Below, piece by piece: positions 53,540 through 63,388 of a stretch of 64,000 nucleotides of DNA. The notes beneath the pieces are model-generated. The model was not told where the DNA came from and ran no database searches. It saw only the letters and a list, made by a program, of their open reading frames with translations. Made by a program: the position numbers and the translations under genes. Position 1 is the first letter of the stretch. Each line of letters begins with the position of its first letter. Location of the stretch: assembly GCA_016714005.1 (NCBI GenBank), contig JADJOA010000002.1:124001-188000 (forward strand). The letters run 5' to 3'. The DNA is from Bacteroidota bacterium (GTDB lineage Bacteria > Bacteroidota > Bacteroidia > AKYH767-A > OLB10).

Positions 53540-55476
53540 CTACTTAGCTACTGCACCACCTTCATAGAGTTGCTGCCTGTATTTTAACGATGGTGACTTT
53601 ACAAATGCTCCCAGTCCCAACTTATCCCAAATAGCATCAATGCGCTCAATTGTCTTTAAATCGCTTGCTAAAATATTGGGCCAATCGCGGGTAAAACCAT
53701 CGTGCTCAAATGTCTTGCGCGTTCCATCAAAGAAAATTGCAACGGGTTTCGCGTTTGAGGTTTCGCGTTTCGTGTTTAGCTGATTAATTGTTTCGTGTAT
53801 GAAATGATCTCGCTTTGGATCAACGTTGTTGGAAAAACGCCAAACAGCATCTGCCGTATCACTTACATCCATAGTATGCTCAAGAAAGATTATCACTTTA
53901 ACTCCGGTTAAAAAACCACCATCAGCAATTTGCTTACATAACTCATTGATATGATTTTTCTGTTCTTTTCCACTGCAATAAAAACAATTGAAACTCCCAT
54001 CTTCAGCAATGAATCATTTATCTGTTTGATTTCGGGGAACTGATTGTTGATTGATTTAAAATCAGAAGACTTAACTTCTAAATCTGAAACATCCAATCCC
54101 AAATCCAAAATCCTTTCTTCAGGAAGTTTCTTTGTAACGTCTATTCCCATCTTCCCGCGATATGTCATTACGGAACAAGAGTGGTCAAGCACATCTGTTG
54201 GTCCTTGCGTAAAATAAAAATCAGTATGCGGATTTACATTTTCTGAAATATACTTTGCTACTTCCATGTTGTTATGAATGTTAACATCACCATCCACCAC
54301 TATCATCATTTTAGTAAACATCATTTGTCCGGCACCCCATAAAGAGTGCATTACTTTATTTGCCTGCCCCGGAAAATCTTTTTTAATTTTTACAATTACC
54401 AAATTATGAAAAACACCTTCCATCGGTAAAACCATATCAACAATTTCGGGCACCATTGTCATTTTAATTGGTGCTAAAAAAATTCGCTCTGTTGCTTTGC
54501 CAATCCAAGCATCTTCCTGCGGAGGTATGCCAACAATAGTTGCAGGATAAACAGCATCTCTCCTATGAGTTATGCATGTGATGTGAAACTTGGGATAATA
54601 ATCGGCAAGAGAATAATAACCGGTGTGGTCGCCAAAAGGCCCTTCTAAAATATAATCTTCGTGAGGATCAATATATCCTTCAATTATAATATCAGCATCT
54701 GCCGGAACCTGCATATCCTGCGTAATGCACTGAACCAGTTCCACTTTCTTTTTACGAATAAACCCTGCAAGCATAAATTCATCAACTCCATCGGGCAAAG
54801 GTGCAGTGGCAGAATAAGTGTATGCAGGGTCGCCACCAAGTGTAACAACAACAGGCATTTTTTTATTCAACTTTTTATACTCATTAAAATGCCGCGCGCT
54901 TACCTTGTGCCTGTGCCAGTGCATTGCAGTAAGCATTGGTTCAAATACCTGCATACGATACATGCCTATGTTGCGTATGCCGGTGTTCGGGTCTTTGGTT
55001 TGAATAACAGGGAGTGTAACAAAAGGACCGCCATCTTCGGGCCAACACTTTAAAACCGGAAATTTGGTGATATCAGGATTCGTCATCACCACCTGCTGGC
55101 ATTCCCCCTTGCCTGATATAACCTTTGGCATCCACGATGCAATTTCTCCCAACTGAGGAAGCATCTTAAGTTTATCCAAAAAAGAATTTTTGGGTGACGT
55201 TAATGTCTTAAACAAATCTTCTATCTGCTGTGCTACATCATCTAATTTATTTACTCCTAACGCCATAGCCATGCGCTTTTCAGTTCCCATGCTGTTTATG
55301 AGCAAAGGAAAATCGTAACCTGTATTTTCAAAGAGCAGTGCCGGGCCATATTGCTTTGAAACCCGATCGGTTATTTCTGTTATTTCCAAATGAGGATTTA
55401 CATATTCACTGATGCGCACAAGTTCACCTGCTTCTTCAAGTGTTTTTATAAAGTGCTGTAAATTTTTGTAAGCCAT
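53540..55476 (-). CDS. ubiD: UbiD-family decarboxylase, menaquinone-biosynthesis type (one frameshift)
   Basis: Prenylated-FMN-dependent decarboxylase. From the ATG at 55476 (MAYKNLQHFIKTLEEAGELVRI) to 53540 it encodes about 645 residues, long as usual in Bacteroidota. Conserved stretches: TGIRNIGMYRMQVFEPMLTAMHWHRHKVSARH, EGPFGDHTGYYSLADYYPKFH (catalytic Glu region) and MVLPMEGVFHNLVIVKIKK. One A is missing in a run near 53955; the corrected sequence KNHINELCKQIADGGFLTGVKVIIFLEHTMD continues into the C-terminal piece. Acts in quinone synthesis by family; the matching prenyltransferase is not adjacent. Confidence 0.9.
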
Positions 55477-55623
55477 ATCTATGATAATTATCAAATAAAT
55501 TCTTTGACGACTGCAAAACTAACAACATAGTTTAAGGTTTGTTTTCAATTAACAAAACTGAGTGAAAAAAAATAGCAGGGTGTGAAAACTATATAACACG
55601 TATGATTAAGTTTGCTATTGATT

Positions 55624-55827
55624 ATGTACTTATTAAAAATTAAAGGCACTGCAAAAATTCCTGACTATGTTCAGTTGCGTAACGATGACTTTACGTTGCT
55701 TGCCTACTTCCGTGCCGACAGACCTGAAAAAGCAATCGCCAAAGCAGGTTATGCAGATAAGGAACAGGAAATTTTAAAGTTTATTGCCGAATTGCCTTTT
55801 GGAAAAGTAACCAGGTTTGAAATATAG
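55624..55827 (+). CDS. Small conserved protein before ftsE
   Basis: 67 residues from the ATG giving MYLLKIKGTAKIPDYVQLRND; four extra in-frame codons upstream are possible. No recognised domain. It shows a beta-rich first half and an alpha-helical second half (RPEKAIAKAGYADKEQEILKFIAEL). It ends six bases before ftsE, so it is translated from the same message. The place next to ftsE suggests, but does not show, a cell-division or envelope role. Confidence 0.6.
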   Translation: MYLLKIKGTAKIPDYVQLRNDDFTLLAYFRADRPEKAIAKAGYADKEQEILKFIAELPFGKVTRFEI

Positions 55828-55833
55828 ATTGCA

Positions 55834-56503
55834 ATGCAAGAAGAAGTAGTTAATTTGGAAAGTGTAAATGTTTACCAGAAAAAAATTTAATTCTTTCTGC
55901 CGTAAACCTGCACGTAGCAAAAAACCAGTTTGTTTACCTTATAGGAAAACCGGAAGCGGTAAAAGTTCGCTGCTTAAAGTTTTGTATGGCGATATAAAAA
56001 TTACACAAGGAGAAGGTTCTGTTGCAGGATATAATCTTGTTAAATTAAAAAATAAGGATGTTCCGTTTTTAAGACGAAAGCTTGGAATTGTTTTTCAGGA
56101 TTTTCAATTGCTGGGCGACCGTACTGTTAAAGACAACCTAATGTTTGTATTACACGCAACAGGTTGGGAAGAAAAAGGTAAAATGAACGACCGTATTAAT
56201 GATGTATTAAATAAAGTAGGTTTATCTACCAAAGGATTTAAAATGCCCCATGAGTTAAGTGGCGGTGAGCAGCAGCGCTTAGCTATTGCCCGTGCACTGC
56301 TTAACGACCCTGAACTGATACTTGCCGATGAACCAAGCGGTAACCTTGACCCCGAAACCAGTAATGAAATAATGAACCTGTTTTTTGAACTGAGTAAAAC
56401 AAGTTGCTCTGTAATAATGGCAACACACAATTATTCACTCATAGAACGCTACCCATCGCGAATTGTTAAAATAGATTTGGGTAAGGTTACAGAGGCTAAT
56501 TAG
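55834..56503 (+). CDS. ftsE: Cell division ATP-binding protein FtsE (two frameshifts)
   Basis: ABC ATPase that with FtsX activates cell-wall hydrolases at the septum, about 223 residues. Start ATG 55834 (MQEEVVNLESVNVYQ). The frame breaks in a run of seven A (about 55879-55885; eight needed) and again within GGAAAACC (about 55945). Corrected: NLILSAVNLHVAKNQFVYLI followed by GKTGSGKSSLLKVLYGD (Walker A). Then HELSGGEQQRLAIARALL (signature) and LILADEPSGNLDP (Walker B). FtsX is not visible here; serS follows after 57 bases. Confidence 0.92.
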
Positions 56504-56560
56504 ACAATTTTCAGTTCTTCCTTTTTCAATCATTACCTTCGCACACAAATAATATTATTT

Positions 56561-57832
56561 ATGATTCAGATTGCATACCTGCGCGAAAATAAAAGCGAGG
56601 TGATTAATCGTTTAAGCGTTAAAAATTTTGACGCAACAGAATTGGCTGATGAGATATTAGAAGCTGATGAGCAGCGCAGAACCTTGCAAAAAGAATTGGA
56701 TGCTGTGTTGAGTTACCAAAACCAGCTTGCAAAAGAAGTGGGAGAATTTTTTAAAAAAGGAATGCCGCATGAAGCACAGGAAGCAAAAGAAAAAAGCGCT
56801 GCATTAAAAGAAACTTCAAAGGAATTGGGCGATAAAATGGCGGAAGCGGAAAAGCGCATGAATGATCTACTTGTGCGTTTGCCTAATATGCCACATGCAT
56901 CAGTACCTAAAGGAAAAACACCAGAGGATAATGAAGTTGTGTTTTGTGTTAAAGAAATTCCAACCTTACCAACCAATGCAAAACCACATTGGGAACTTAC
57001 AACCCAATATGATATTATTGACTTTGAACTTGGAGTAAAAATTACCGGTGCAGGCTTTCCGGTTTACAAAGGCAAAGGAGCAAGGTTGCAGCGCGCGCTC
57101 ATAAATTTTTTCTTAGACCATGCCACAGCCACAGGTTATACCGAAGTGCAACCGCCAATTTTTATAAACGAAGATTCGGGTTTTGGTACAGGACAATTGC
57201 CCGATAAAGAAGGGCAGATGTATCATATAGGTGCCGATAATTTTTATTTGATTCCTACTGCCGAAGTTCCAGTTACAAATATTTTTAGAGATGTAATTTT
57301 AAAAACAGAGCAACTTCCGCAAAAACTTACTGCATATACACCTTGCTTCAGGCGCGAGGCAGGTTCTTACGGAAAAGACGTGCGCGGGTTAAACCGCCTG
57401 CACCAGTTTGACAAAGTAGAGATAGTGCAAATTACAGAACCTGAAAAATCTTATCAAACATTGGAAGATATGCGAATGTATGTTGCATCTCTTTTAGAAA
57501 AACTGGAGTTGCCATACCGTATTTTAAAACTCTGCGGAGGTGATATGAGTTTTGCATCGGCATTAACTTATGATATGGAAGTTTACAGCGCTGCACAAAA
57601 ACGCTGGCTTGAAGTTAGCTCTGTCTCAAATTTTGAAACTTTTCAGAGTAACAGGTTAAAGCTGCGTTATCGTAAAGGAAATGATAAACCACAACTTGCT
57701 CATACATTAAATGGAAGCGCTCTTGCTTTACCACGCATAGTGGCTGCATTGCTTGAAAATAACCAAACCGAAAAAGGAATTAAAATTCCGGCAGTGTTGG
57801 TTCCTTACACCGGGTTTGAGTTTATTAATTAA
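56561..57832 (+). CDS. serS: Seryl-tRNA synthetase
   Basis: 423 residues, intact. The N-terminal antiparallel coiled coil that grips tRNA-Ser spans about residues 28-105. Class II motif 2 is in PCFRREAGSYGKDVRGLNRLHQFDKVEIVQ and motif 3 in LNGSALALPRIVAALLENNQ. ATG at 56561 gives MIQIAYLRENKSEVINRL, a normal start for this family. A near-consensus -7 element (TACCTTCG) lies about 25 bases upstream. Confidence 0.97.
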   Translation: MIQIAYLRENKSEVINRLSVKNFDATELADEILEADEQRRTLQKELDAVLSYQNQLAKEVGEFFKKGMPHEAQEAKEKSAALKETSKELGDKMAEAEKRMNDLLVRLPNMPHASVPKGKTPEDNEVVFCVKEIPTLPTNAKPHWELTTQYDIIDFELGVKITGAGFPVYKGKGARLQRALINFFLDHATATGYTEVQPPIFINEDSGFGTGQLPDKEGQMYHIGADNFYLIPTAEVPVTNIFRDVILKTEQLPQKLTAYTPCFRREAGSYGKDVRGLNRLHQFDKVEIVQITEPEKSYQTLEDMRMYVASLLEKLELPYRILKLCGGDMSFASALTYDMEVYSAAQKRWLEVSSVSNFETFQSNRLKLRYRKGNDKPQLAHTLNGSALALPRIVAALLENNQTEKGIKIPAVLVPYTGFEFIN

Positions 57833-57849
57833 AGAGGGGGCGATAAAAA

Positions 57850-58719
57850 CTACTCAGGCTGTTTGTGCTTCCACCTTCTGTGGCTCCACAGCCAGTATTC
57901 AGGTTGCTTTAAAATGTCTTCTTCAATCAACCGCATCAACTTCTCAGTAATATAACCATGCTCTGTGGTAGCTGGCTCATCTGTCAGTAAGCTAAACTCA
58001 ACAACATAATAACCTCTTTTCAATTTATTAATATGCCCGAACAAAACCGGCTGGTTATATTTTTTTGCGTAACGCTCGGCTCCAAATAAAACTCCTGTTG
58101 ACTGGTTTAAAAAAGTCATCCAATGCGCTGAATTAGGATTTGATGGCGATTGATCAACTGCAAAAATAGTAGCCGAAAGTTCATGCATTTCTTCAAAAAA
58201 ATCTTTTACCTTTTTTGTTGAAATCATTTGCAGACCATACTTCCCCCTTGTTTCGCGCATCGCTTTATCAAAAAATTTGCTGGAGAGCGGCTTGTATATA
58301 GCCACAGATTTATGTTTGATAGGCGCATCTATGGCTACTGCAAAAAGTTCCCAGTTGTTATAATGCCCACCAGCCATAATAATGCTTTTGCCCTCATCAA
58401 AATATTTATCAGAAAGTTCAGGATTAATAACCACCATACGCTTACGCACCTCCTCTTCACTAATGGTAAATATTTTAATGCTCTCAACAATTAAATCGCA
58501 CAGGTGGCTGTAAAACTTTGAAGCAATTGTTTTTATTTCTGCTTCCGTTTTTGATGGAAAAGATTTTTTCAAATTACTTATCACCACCTTTTTACGATAG
58601 CCTAAAAGTTTGAATATAATAAAATACAAGCCATCGCTTATAAAATAGAGCACACCAAACGGTAATAGTGAGACAGGTAATATCACCAAATAATAAAGTA
58701 TGTAACTGAAAATTACCAA
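57850..58719 (-). CDS. Lipid A acyltransferase (LpxL/HtrB family)
   Basis: 289 residues. An N-terminal membrane anchor (MVIFSYILYYLVILPVSLLPFGVLYF) and the catalytic H-x4-E motif in GGHYNNWEL are visible. LFGAERYAKKYNQPVLFGHI and the C-terminal LKQPEYWLWSHRRWKHKQP (WxWxHRRW) are family hallmarks. It adds a secondary acyl chain to lipid A at the inner membrane; which position cannot be told. It ends 17 bases from the convergent serS. Confidence 0.92.
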   Translation of the reverse strand: MVIFSYILYYLVILPVSLLPFGVLYFISDGLYFIIFKLLGYRKKVVISNLKKSFPSKTEAEIKTIASKFYSHLCDLIVESIKIFTISEEEVRKRMVVINPELSDKYFDEGKSIIMAGGHYNNWELFAVAIDAPIKHKSVAIYKPLSSKFFDKAMRETRGKYGLQMISTKKVKDFFEEMHELSATIFAVDQSPSNPNSAHWMTFLNQSTGVLFGAERYAKKYNQPVLFGHINKLKRGYYVVEFSLLTDEPATTEHGYITEKLMRLIEEDILKQPEYWLWSHRRWKHKQPE

Positions 58720-58745
58720 AACGATAAAGTATTTTTAAACATACA

Positions 58746-59522
58746 CTAAACGCTCAGTTCTAATCCAATAGGGCAATGGTCGCTGCCCATAACATCAGCA
58801 TGAATGGTGGCATTAGTAACCATGCTGCGCATTTCTTTTGAAATCATATAATAATCAATACGCCAGCCCACATTGCGTTCTCTTGCGCGTGTAATCTGGT
58901 CCCAATATGTATATTGTTCAGGGCTAGCATTGTACTCTCTAAAAACGTCAATATAATCCATGCTCACAATTTTATCAACCCAGGCGCGCTCCTCAGGCAT
59001 AAAGCCGCTTGTTTTTACATTTTCTTTTGGCCGGGCTAAATCAATTTCCTTATGTGCTGTGTTATAATCTCCACACACAATAATGTTCTTATGTGTTTTT
59101 CTTTTATCGTTGGCGCGGTTAAAAAGCTCGCCATAAAAATCTAATTTATACTTTACCCTTTCTGGTCCACGCCCGCCATTGGGGAAATAAACATTGTACA
59201 GCACAAAATCCTTAAATTCCATTTCAAGCACACGCCCCTCACCGTCAAACAAGGCATTGCTCAATCCGCTAGTTACACGTAATGGCTTTAGCTTGGTGTA
59301 AACCGCCACTCCGCTGTACCCTTTCTTTTCTGCTGAAAAAAAATAACTATTATAGTCTTTAAAATTTACAACCTCATGGTCAAGCTGGTCTTCCTGCGCT
59401 TTGGTTTCCTGCAGACATAAAATATCGGGGTTTGCCTTATCAAACCATTCGGGGAAACCTTTTTTCCAAATGGCTCTTATGCCATTTACATTCCAGCATT
59501 TAATATCTATTTTATTGCTCAT
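58746..59522 (-). CDS. xth: Exodeoxyribonuclease III / AP endonuclease
   Basis: 258 residues, intact. Catalytic residues are in the usual motifs: CWNVNGIRAIWKKGF (Asn), DILCLQETKAQ (metal-binding Glu), YNVYFPNGG (Tyr), CGDYNTAHKEIDLARP (Asp/Asn) and the C-terminal GSDHCPIGLEL (Asp-His). It cuts at abasic sites during base-excision repair. It is followed closely by the acyltransferase gene on the same strand. Confidence 0.95.
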   Translation of the reverse strand: MSNKIDIKCWNVNGIRAIWKKGFPEWFDKANPDILCLQETKAQEDQLDHEVVNFKDYNSYFFSAEKKGYSGVAVYTKLKPLRVTSGLSNALFDGEGRVLEMEFKDFVLYNVYFPNGGRGPERVKYKLDFYGELFNRANDKRKTHKNIIVCGDYNTAHKEIDLARPKENVKTSGFMPEERAWVDKIVSMDYIDVFREYNASPEQYTYWDQITRARERNVGWRIDYYMISKEMRSMVTNATIHADVMGSDHCPIGLELSV

Positions 59523-59577
59523 TGGTTTTAAAAAGTTGTTAATGTTGGCAAGAGTAAAAAACTAAAAGCAAATAAAA

Positions 59578-59633
59578 AACCCCGGGAATTTCACAATTGC
59601 CGGGGTTACTAACCTAAACTAACCTATGAAAAC
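59578..59633. other. Hairpin plus conserved motif, copy B
   Basis: AACCCCGG/CCGGGGTT hairpin (59578-59607) followed by ACTAACCTAAACTAACC and TATGAAAAC (59608-59633). This repeats the layout at 45454-45508. On the minus strand the hairpin is followed by TTTTTT. On the plus strand ATGAAAACT opens a seven-codon frame (MKTYLIW) followed by a second hairpin (AGCCCC...GGGGGTT). It lies between the divergent xth and tetR genes, in a 463-base gap with no other gene. Confidence 0.6.
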
Positions 59634-59931
59634 TTACCTGATTTGGTAGCCCCAAAGATATGGGGGTTGCTATTAAATTAAAATGAAAATTTAAATTTTT
59701 TCTGTTAACAGTATGTTAATCATGTTTCTTGATTTTTAATTTAGTTAACCCAATTTAAAAAACTCATCAAGCATATTAACGCTTAGGTTTAGCATTTGGT
59801 TTTGTCTTACGTTAAATTTTTTGAGCTAATCCTCTTGCAAAGCAAAATCTGGTTAGTAAAAACTGTAAGTGAGATATCCGTTTCATCTGTGATTTCCAAC
59901 ACTTCAGTCAAATTTTAAAGCATTTTAACAA

Positions 59932-59969
59932 TTGGAAACTTGTAAGACTAAAATAGTTTCCATAGTCTT
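59932..59969 (+). promoter_or_regulatory. Putative tetR promoter with overlapping operator
   Basis: TTG (59932-59934), 19 bases, then TAGTTTCC (59954-59961) resembles a weak promoter. Two inverted repeats overlap it: GGAAAC (59934-59939) with GTTTCC (59956-59961), and AAGACTA (59944-59950) with TAGTCTT (59963-59969). This is the expected place for TetR autorepression. Confidence 0.45.
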
Positions 59970-59985
59970 GACACCGTTTTAGAAA

Positions 59986-60600
59986 ATGGAAACAAAGGAA
60001 AGAATATTGGCAGGTGCCGAAGAGTTGTTTAACAAACATGGTATTAAAAGAATTACCATGGACGAAATTGCACAGCATCTTTCTGTAAGCAAAAAAACCA
60101 TTTACCAGTTTTTTGACAAGAAGGATGATTTGGTGGATGCTTGCTGCAAAATTGTAATGGGAAAGCGAGAGTGTGAGTTTGAAAAAATTCAGGATGAGGC
60201 AAAGGATGCTGTGGAAGAAATGATTAATGCCATGAAACACATGAGCGCTATGTTCTCTAAAATGAATCCTAACCTGTTTTACGATTTGCAAAAATTTTAC
60301 CCTAAAACATGGAAAGCGTTCAGGGAATTTAAAGAACAGCATATGATGGGAATCATTGAAAAAAACTTAAAAGCTGGCATCAAACAGCAACTATACCGTG
60401 CTGATATCCCTGTTAAAACACTTGCCGCGTTGCGTATGTACGAAGTAGAATTGGGTATGAACCCAGATGTTTTCCCTCCAGATAAATTCAATCATGTGCA
60501 GGTTCAGGTTGCATTATTAAATCATTTCCTATACGGCATATGCACACTTAAAGGACACAAATTAGTTAACAAATATTTACAGGTAAAAGAAGAAGAATAA
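59986..60600 (+). CDS. TetR/AcrR-family transcriptional regulator
   Basis: 204 residues. The N-terminal helix-turn-helix is clear: METKERILAGAEELFNKHGIKRITMDEIAQHLSVSKKTIYQFFDKKDDLVDA. The C-terminal ligand domain is all-helical and not assignable. It heads an operon with TolC, membrane-fusion and RND genes, so it very probably represses this efflux system until a ligand binds. ATG 59986 sits 16 bases past the second operator-like arm. Confidence 0.9.
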   Translation: METKERILAGAEELFNKHGIKRITMDEIAQHLSVSKKTIYQFFDKKDDLVDACCKIVMGKRECEFEKIQDEAKDAVEEMINAMKHMSAMFSKMNPNLFYDLQKFYPKTWKAFREFKEQHMMGIIEKNLKAGIKQQLYRADIPVKTLAALRMYEVELGMNPDVFPPDKFNHVQVQVALLNHFLYGICTLKGHKLVNKYLQVKEEE

Positions 60601-60626
60601 AAACTGCATCAACTGAACAAACTATT

Positions 60627-61975
60627 ATGTATAAAAATCTAATCAAAATCTATTCGTTCGTAATTCTCCTTATAATTTCAAAAAATGCCCAGGCACAGCA
60701 AAGCGAATCTTTTCATTCTCATTACAGCAGGCAATAGAATATGCATTGCAACATCAGGCAACTACAAAAAATGCAGCGCTTGATGTAGAAATTGCGCAAA
60801 AGAAAATTAATGAACTTATTGGTGTTGGCTTGCCAAATATTACGGGCAGCGCTGATATAAATAAGTTTATTGAAATACCAACTTCTTTTGTTCCTGCCGA
60901 ATTTTTTGGCGGACAACCCGGTGAATATGCGCCTGTGCAATTTGGACAACCTTATTCATCATCTGTTGGCTTATCGGCATCGCAGTTAGTTTTTGATGGC
61001 AGCTACTTAGTAGGCTTGCAGGCTTCAAGAACTTATGCCGAGCTTTCAAAGAAAAACTTAGAGCAATCTAAAATTGAAACATCTGCTAATGTTTCAAAAG
61101 CTTACTACAGTGTTTTGGTTAATCGCGAGAGACACGACTTATTGGTTGCAAATGTGCAACGTATTAAAAAACTGAAAGACGACACCAAAGCCATGTACGA
61201 TAATGGTTTTATAGAAAAAATAGATAACGACCGCATTGTCTTAACCTACAACAACATTGTGGTGGAAGAACAAAAGGTAAAACGTTTTCTTACTATTTCA
61301 GAGAATTTGCTCAAGTTTCAAATGGGAATGGATTTAAACGCCAACCTTGAGTTAGCCGATAAACTTGCTACCATTAAAATGGATGAAACTTTGCCTGGCG
61401 AAGAAAAAGCAGATGCATCGCGCAGGATTGAATACAGCATAATGCAAACCAACAAACGTCTGCAAGAACTTGATTTAAAAAGAACACGGTTTGAATATTT
61501 ACCATCATTGGTTGCATTTGGTTCAGTAAGCGCCAATGCATCACGTAATGAGTTCGATATTTTTGATACCGACAAACGTTGGTACCCAACAGCAGTTATT
61601 GGTGCAAAACTTTCAGTTCCCATTTTTGATGGCTTGCAAAAGTCTGCACGCATAGGTCAGTCAAAGCTTACCCTTCAAAAAATTGACAATGGGTTTAAAT
61701 CTCTTGAACAAGGAATAAATTTAGAAGTACAAAACAGCCGCACCCAATTACTCAATAACATTGAAATGCTTAAAACACAGCGTGAGAACAAAGATCTGGC
61801 TACAGAAGTAGCGCGTGTATCTAAAATAAAGTACGACCAGGGCGTTGGCTCTAACCTTGAAGTGATTAATGCTGAAACATCATTAAAAGAAGCTGAAACA
61901 AATTATTATAGTTCTCTTTACGATGTTCTCATTTCAAAAATTGATTATGCAAAAGCAACAGGGAGTTTGAAATAA
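60627..61975 (+). CDS. TolC-family outer membrane efflux protein (one frameshift)
   Basis: About 449 residues. Signal peptide MYKNLIKIYSFVILLIISKNAQA, then a break near 60705 (one T missing) restoring SFSLQQAIEYALQHQATTKNAALDVEIAQKKI. Two long helical repeats typical of TolC follow, each with a coiled coil and a beta-barrel hairpin (SSVGLSASQLVFDGSYLVGLQASRTY and AVIGAKLSVPIFDGLQKSARIGQSKL). It forms the outer-membrane channel for the pump encoded downstream. It starts 26 bases after tetR. Confidence 0.92.
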
Positions 61976-62004
61976 AAGAGAAAAATTCTAAAGAACAAAA
62001 AACA

Positions 62005-62034
62005 TGTACCAAGTATTAATTACAACGTACCAAG
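62005..62034 (+). repeat. Possible shortened copy of the dispersed repeat
   Basis: GTACCAAGTATTAA followed by CAACGTACCAAGAAAA resembles both ends of the 60-bp repeat (63311-63371) without its GC-rich centre. The surrounding gap 61976-62173 also holds a low-complexity run of TTCACCATTCACTA words just before the next gene. Confidence 0.35.
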
Positions 62035-62173
62035 AAAAAAATTAAACTAAAGTACCCCATCCTCTCCTATCCGCCTTTCATAGAGGGATTATGGTGGAGC
62101 TATAAAAAATAACAAGAAACATTTACAACTCATTACCCCACCAATTCACCATTCACTATTCACCATTCACAAT

Positions 62174-63284
62174 ATGAAAAACATACTCATCATTTTCTCG
62201 CTTTCATCTGTAATCATAGCATGCAGCAGTGGTGCGGCAGGCGATAAAAAAGCACAGCTTGAAGAATTAAAAAAACAACAAACCGCCATTGCCACGCAAA
62301 TAGATGCGCTTGAAGCCGAAATTGAAAAGCTGAAGGCAAAAAGAAGTTGCAAAAATTATAGCTGTTACCGAAGCTGCACCTCAGGAGTTTAACCATTACA
62401 TTGATGTTCAGGGAAAAGTAGATGCCGAAGAAGAAGTTACACTTACACCAAAAATGGCTGGAAGTATTATTCGCATTAGTGTAAAACCTGGTGATGCTGT
62501 TAGAGAAGGACAGGTGCTTGCCGAAATTGAAAACGGAAGCATGAGTAACACTGTTGCCGAAGTGCGTGCATCTTACGACTTAGCTAAAACAGTTTACGAC
62601 CGTCAGAAAAATTTGTGGGACCAAAAAATCGGAAGCGAGATTCAATACCTGCAAGCCAAAAACAACAAAGAGAGTTTGGAAAAAAGACTTGCAGCCATGC
62701 AAGACCAATGGGATATGTATCGTATTAAATCTCCAATTAACGGAACTGTAGATGCTGTTGATATTAAAACCGGACAAGTAGTAGCACCGGGCATTCCGGC
62801 TATTCGTGTGGTTAACCTATCGCAGTTAAAAGTAAAGGCAGAGGTTTCTGAAACTTATTCAACCCGCGTTAAGCAAAATGACAATGTAGTTGTTTCCTTT
62901 CCTGATATTAAAAAGAAATTACCACCAAGCTTAATTACGCAGGCAAATCCATCAACCCCATTAATCGAACTTTTGAAGTAGAAGCAAAACTTGACCCTAA
63001 AAAAGTAGATGTAAGACCTAACATGATTGCTGTGGTTAAAGTGGCTGACTATACCAACAAAACTGCGTATGTGGTACCTGTTAATTTGGTGCAAAGCGGA
63101 AAAGAAGGCAATTACATTTATGTTGCCGATGGCGATAAACAAAATGCTGTTGCAAAAAACGAGTAGTTGAAACCGGAATGTCATACAACGGAAATATTGA
63201 AATAAAATCGGAATAGCACAAGGCGACAAAATAATTACTACCGGTTACCAGGATTTAATTGAGGGGCAGAAAATTTCTTATTAA
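62174..63284 (+). CDS. RND efflux membrane-fusion lipoprotein (several frameshifts)
   Basis: About 370 residues. Lipoprotein signal MKNILIIFSLSSVIIAC|SS. Then a coiled coil (AQLEELKKQQTAIATQIDALEAEIEKLKAK), a lipoyl half-motif MAGSIIRISVKPGDAVREGQVLAEIENGSM, a helical hairpin, and the second half YRIKSPINGTVDAVDIKTGQVVAPGIPAIRVV. A beta-barrel part (FEVEAKLDPKKVDVRPNMIAVVKV) and C-terminal GDKIITTGYQDLIEGQKISY follow. Breaks are near 62343, 62930, 63160 and 63210. It links the TolC channel to the inner-membrane pump. Confidence 0.9.
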
Positions 63285-63310
63285 GCCGAAAGAGAGAAAA
63301 GTTAAAATAA

Positions 63311-63371
63311 AAAAGTACAAAGTATTTAGCCTGCCTGATGGCAGCCAGGTACAAAGTACCAAGGCAAATAC
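63311..63371 (+). repeat. Dispersed 60-bp palindromic repeat, copy 2
   Basis: Matches copy 1 (46186-46246, opposite strand) at about 54 of 60 bases. It lies between the membrane-fusion and pump genes, ending 18 bases before the pump start codon, so its hairpins could affect pump translation. Confidence 0.75.
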
Positions 63372-63388
63372 AAAACTCCCAACAATTC

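Noticed and set aside
62060..62095. Terminator in the gap before the membrane-fusion gene
   Set aside because: An imperfect stem (ATCCTCT with AGAGGGAT) is present but no T-tract follows, and the operon appears continuous.
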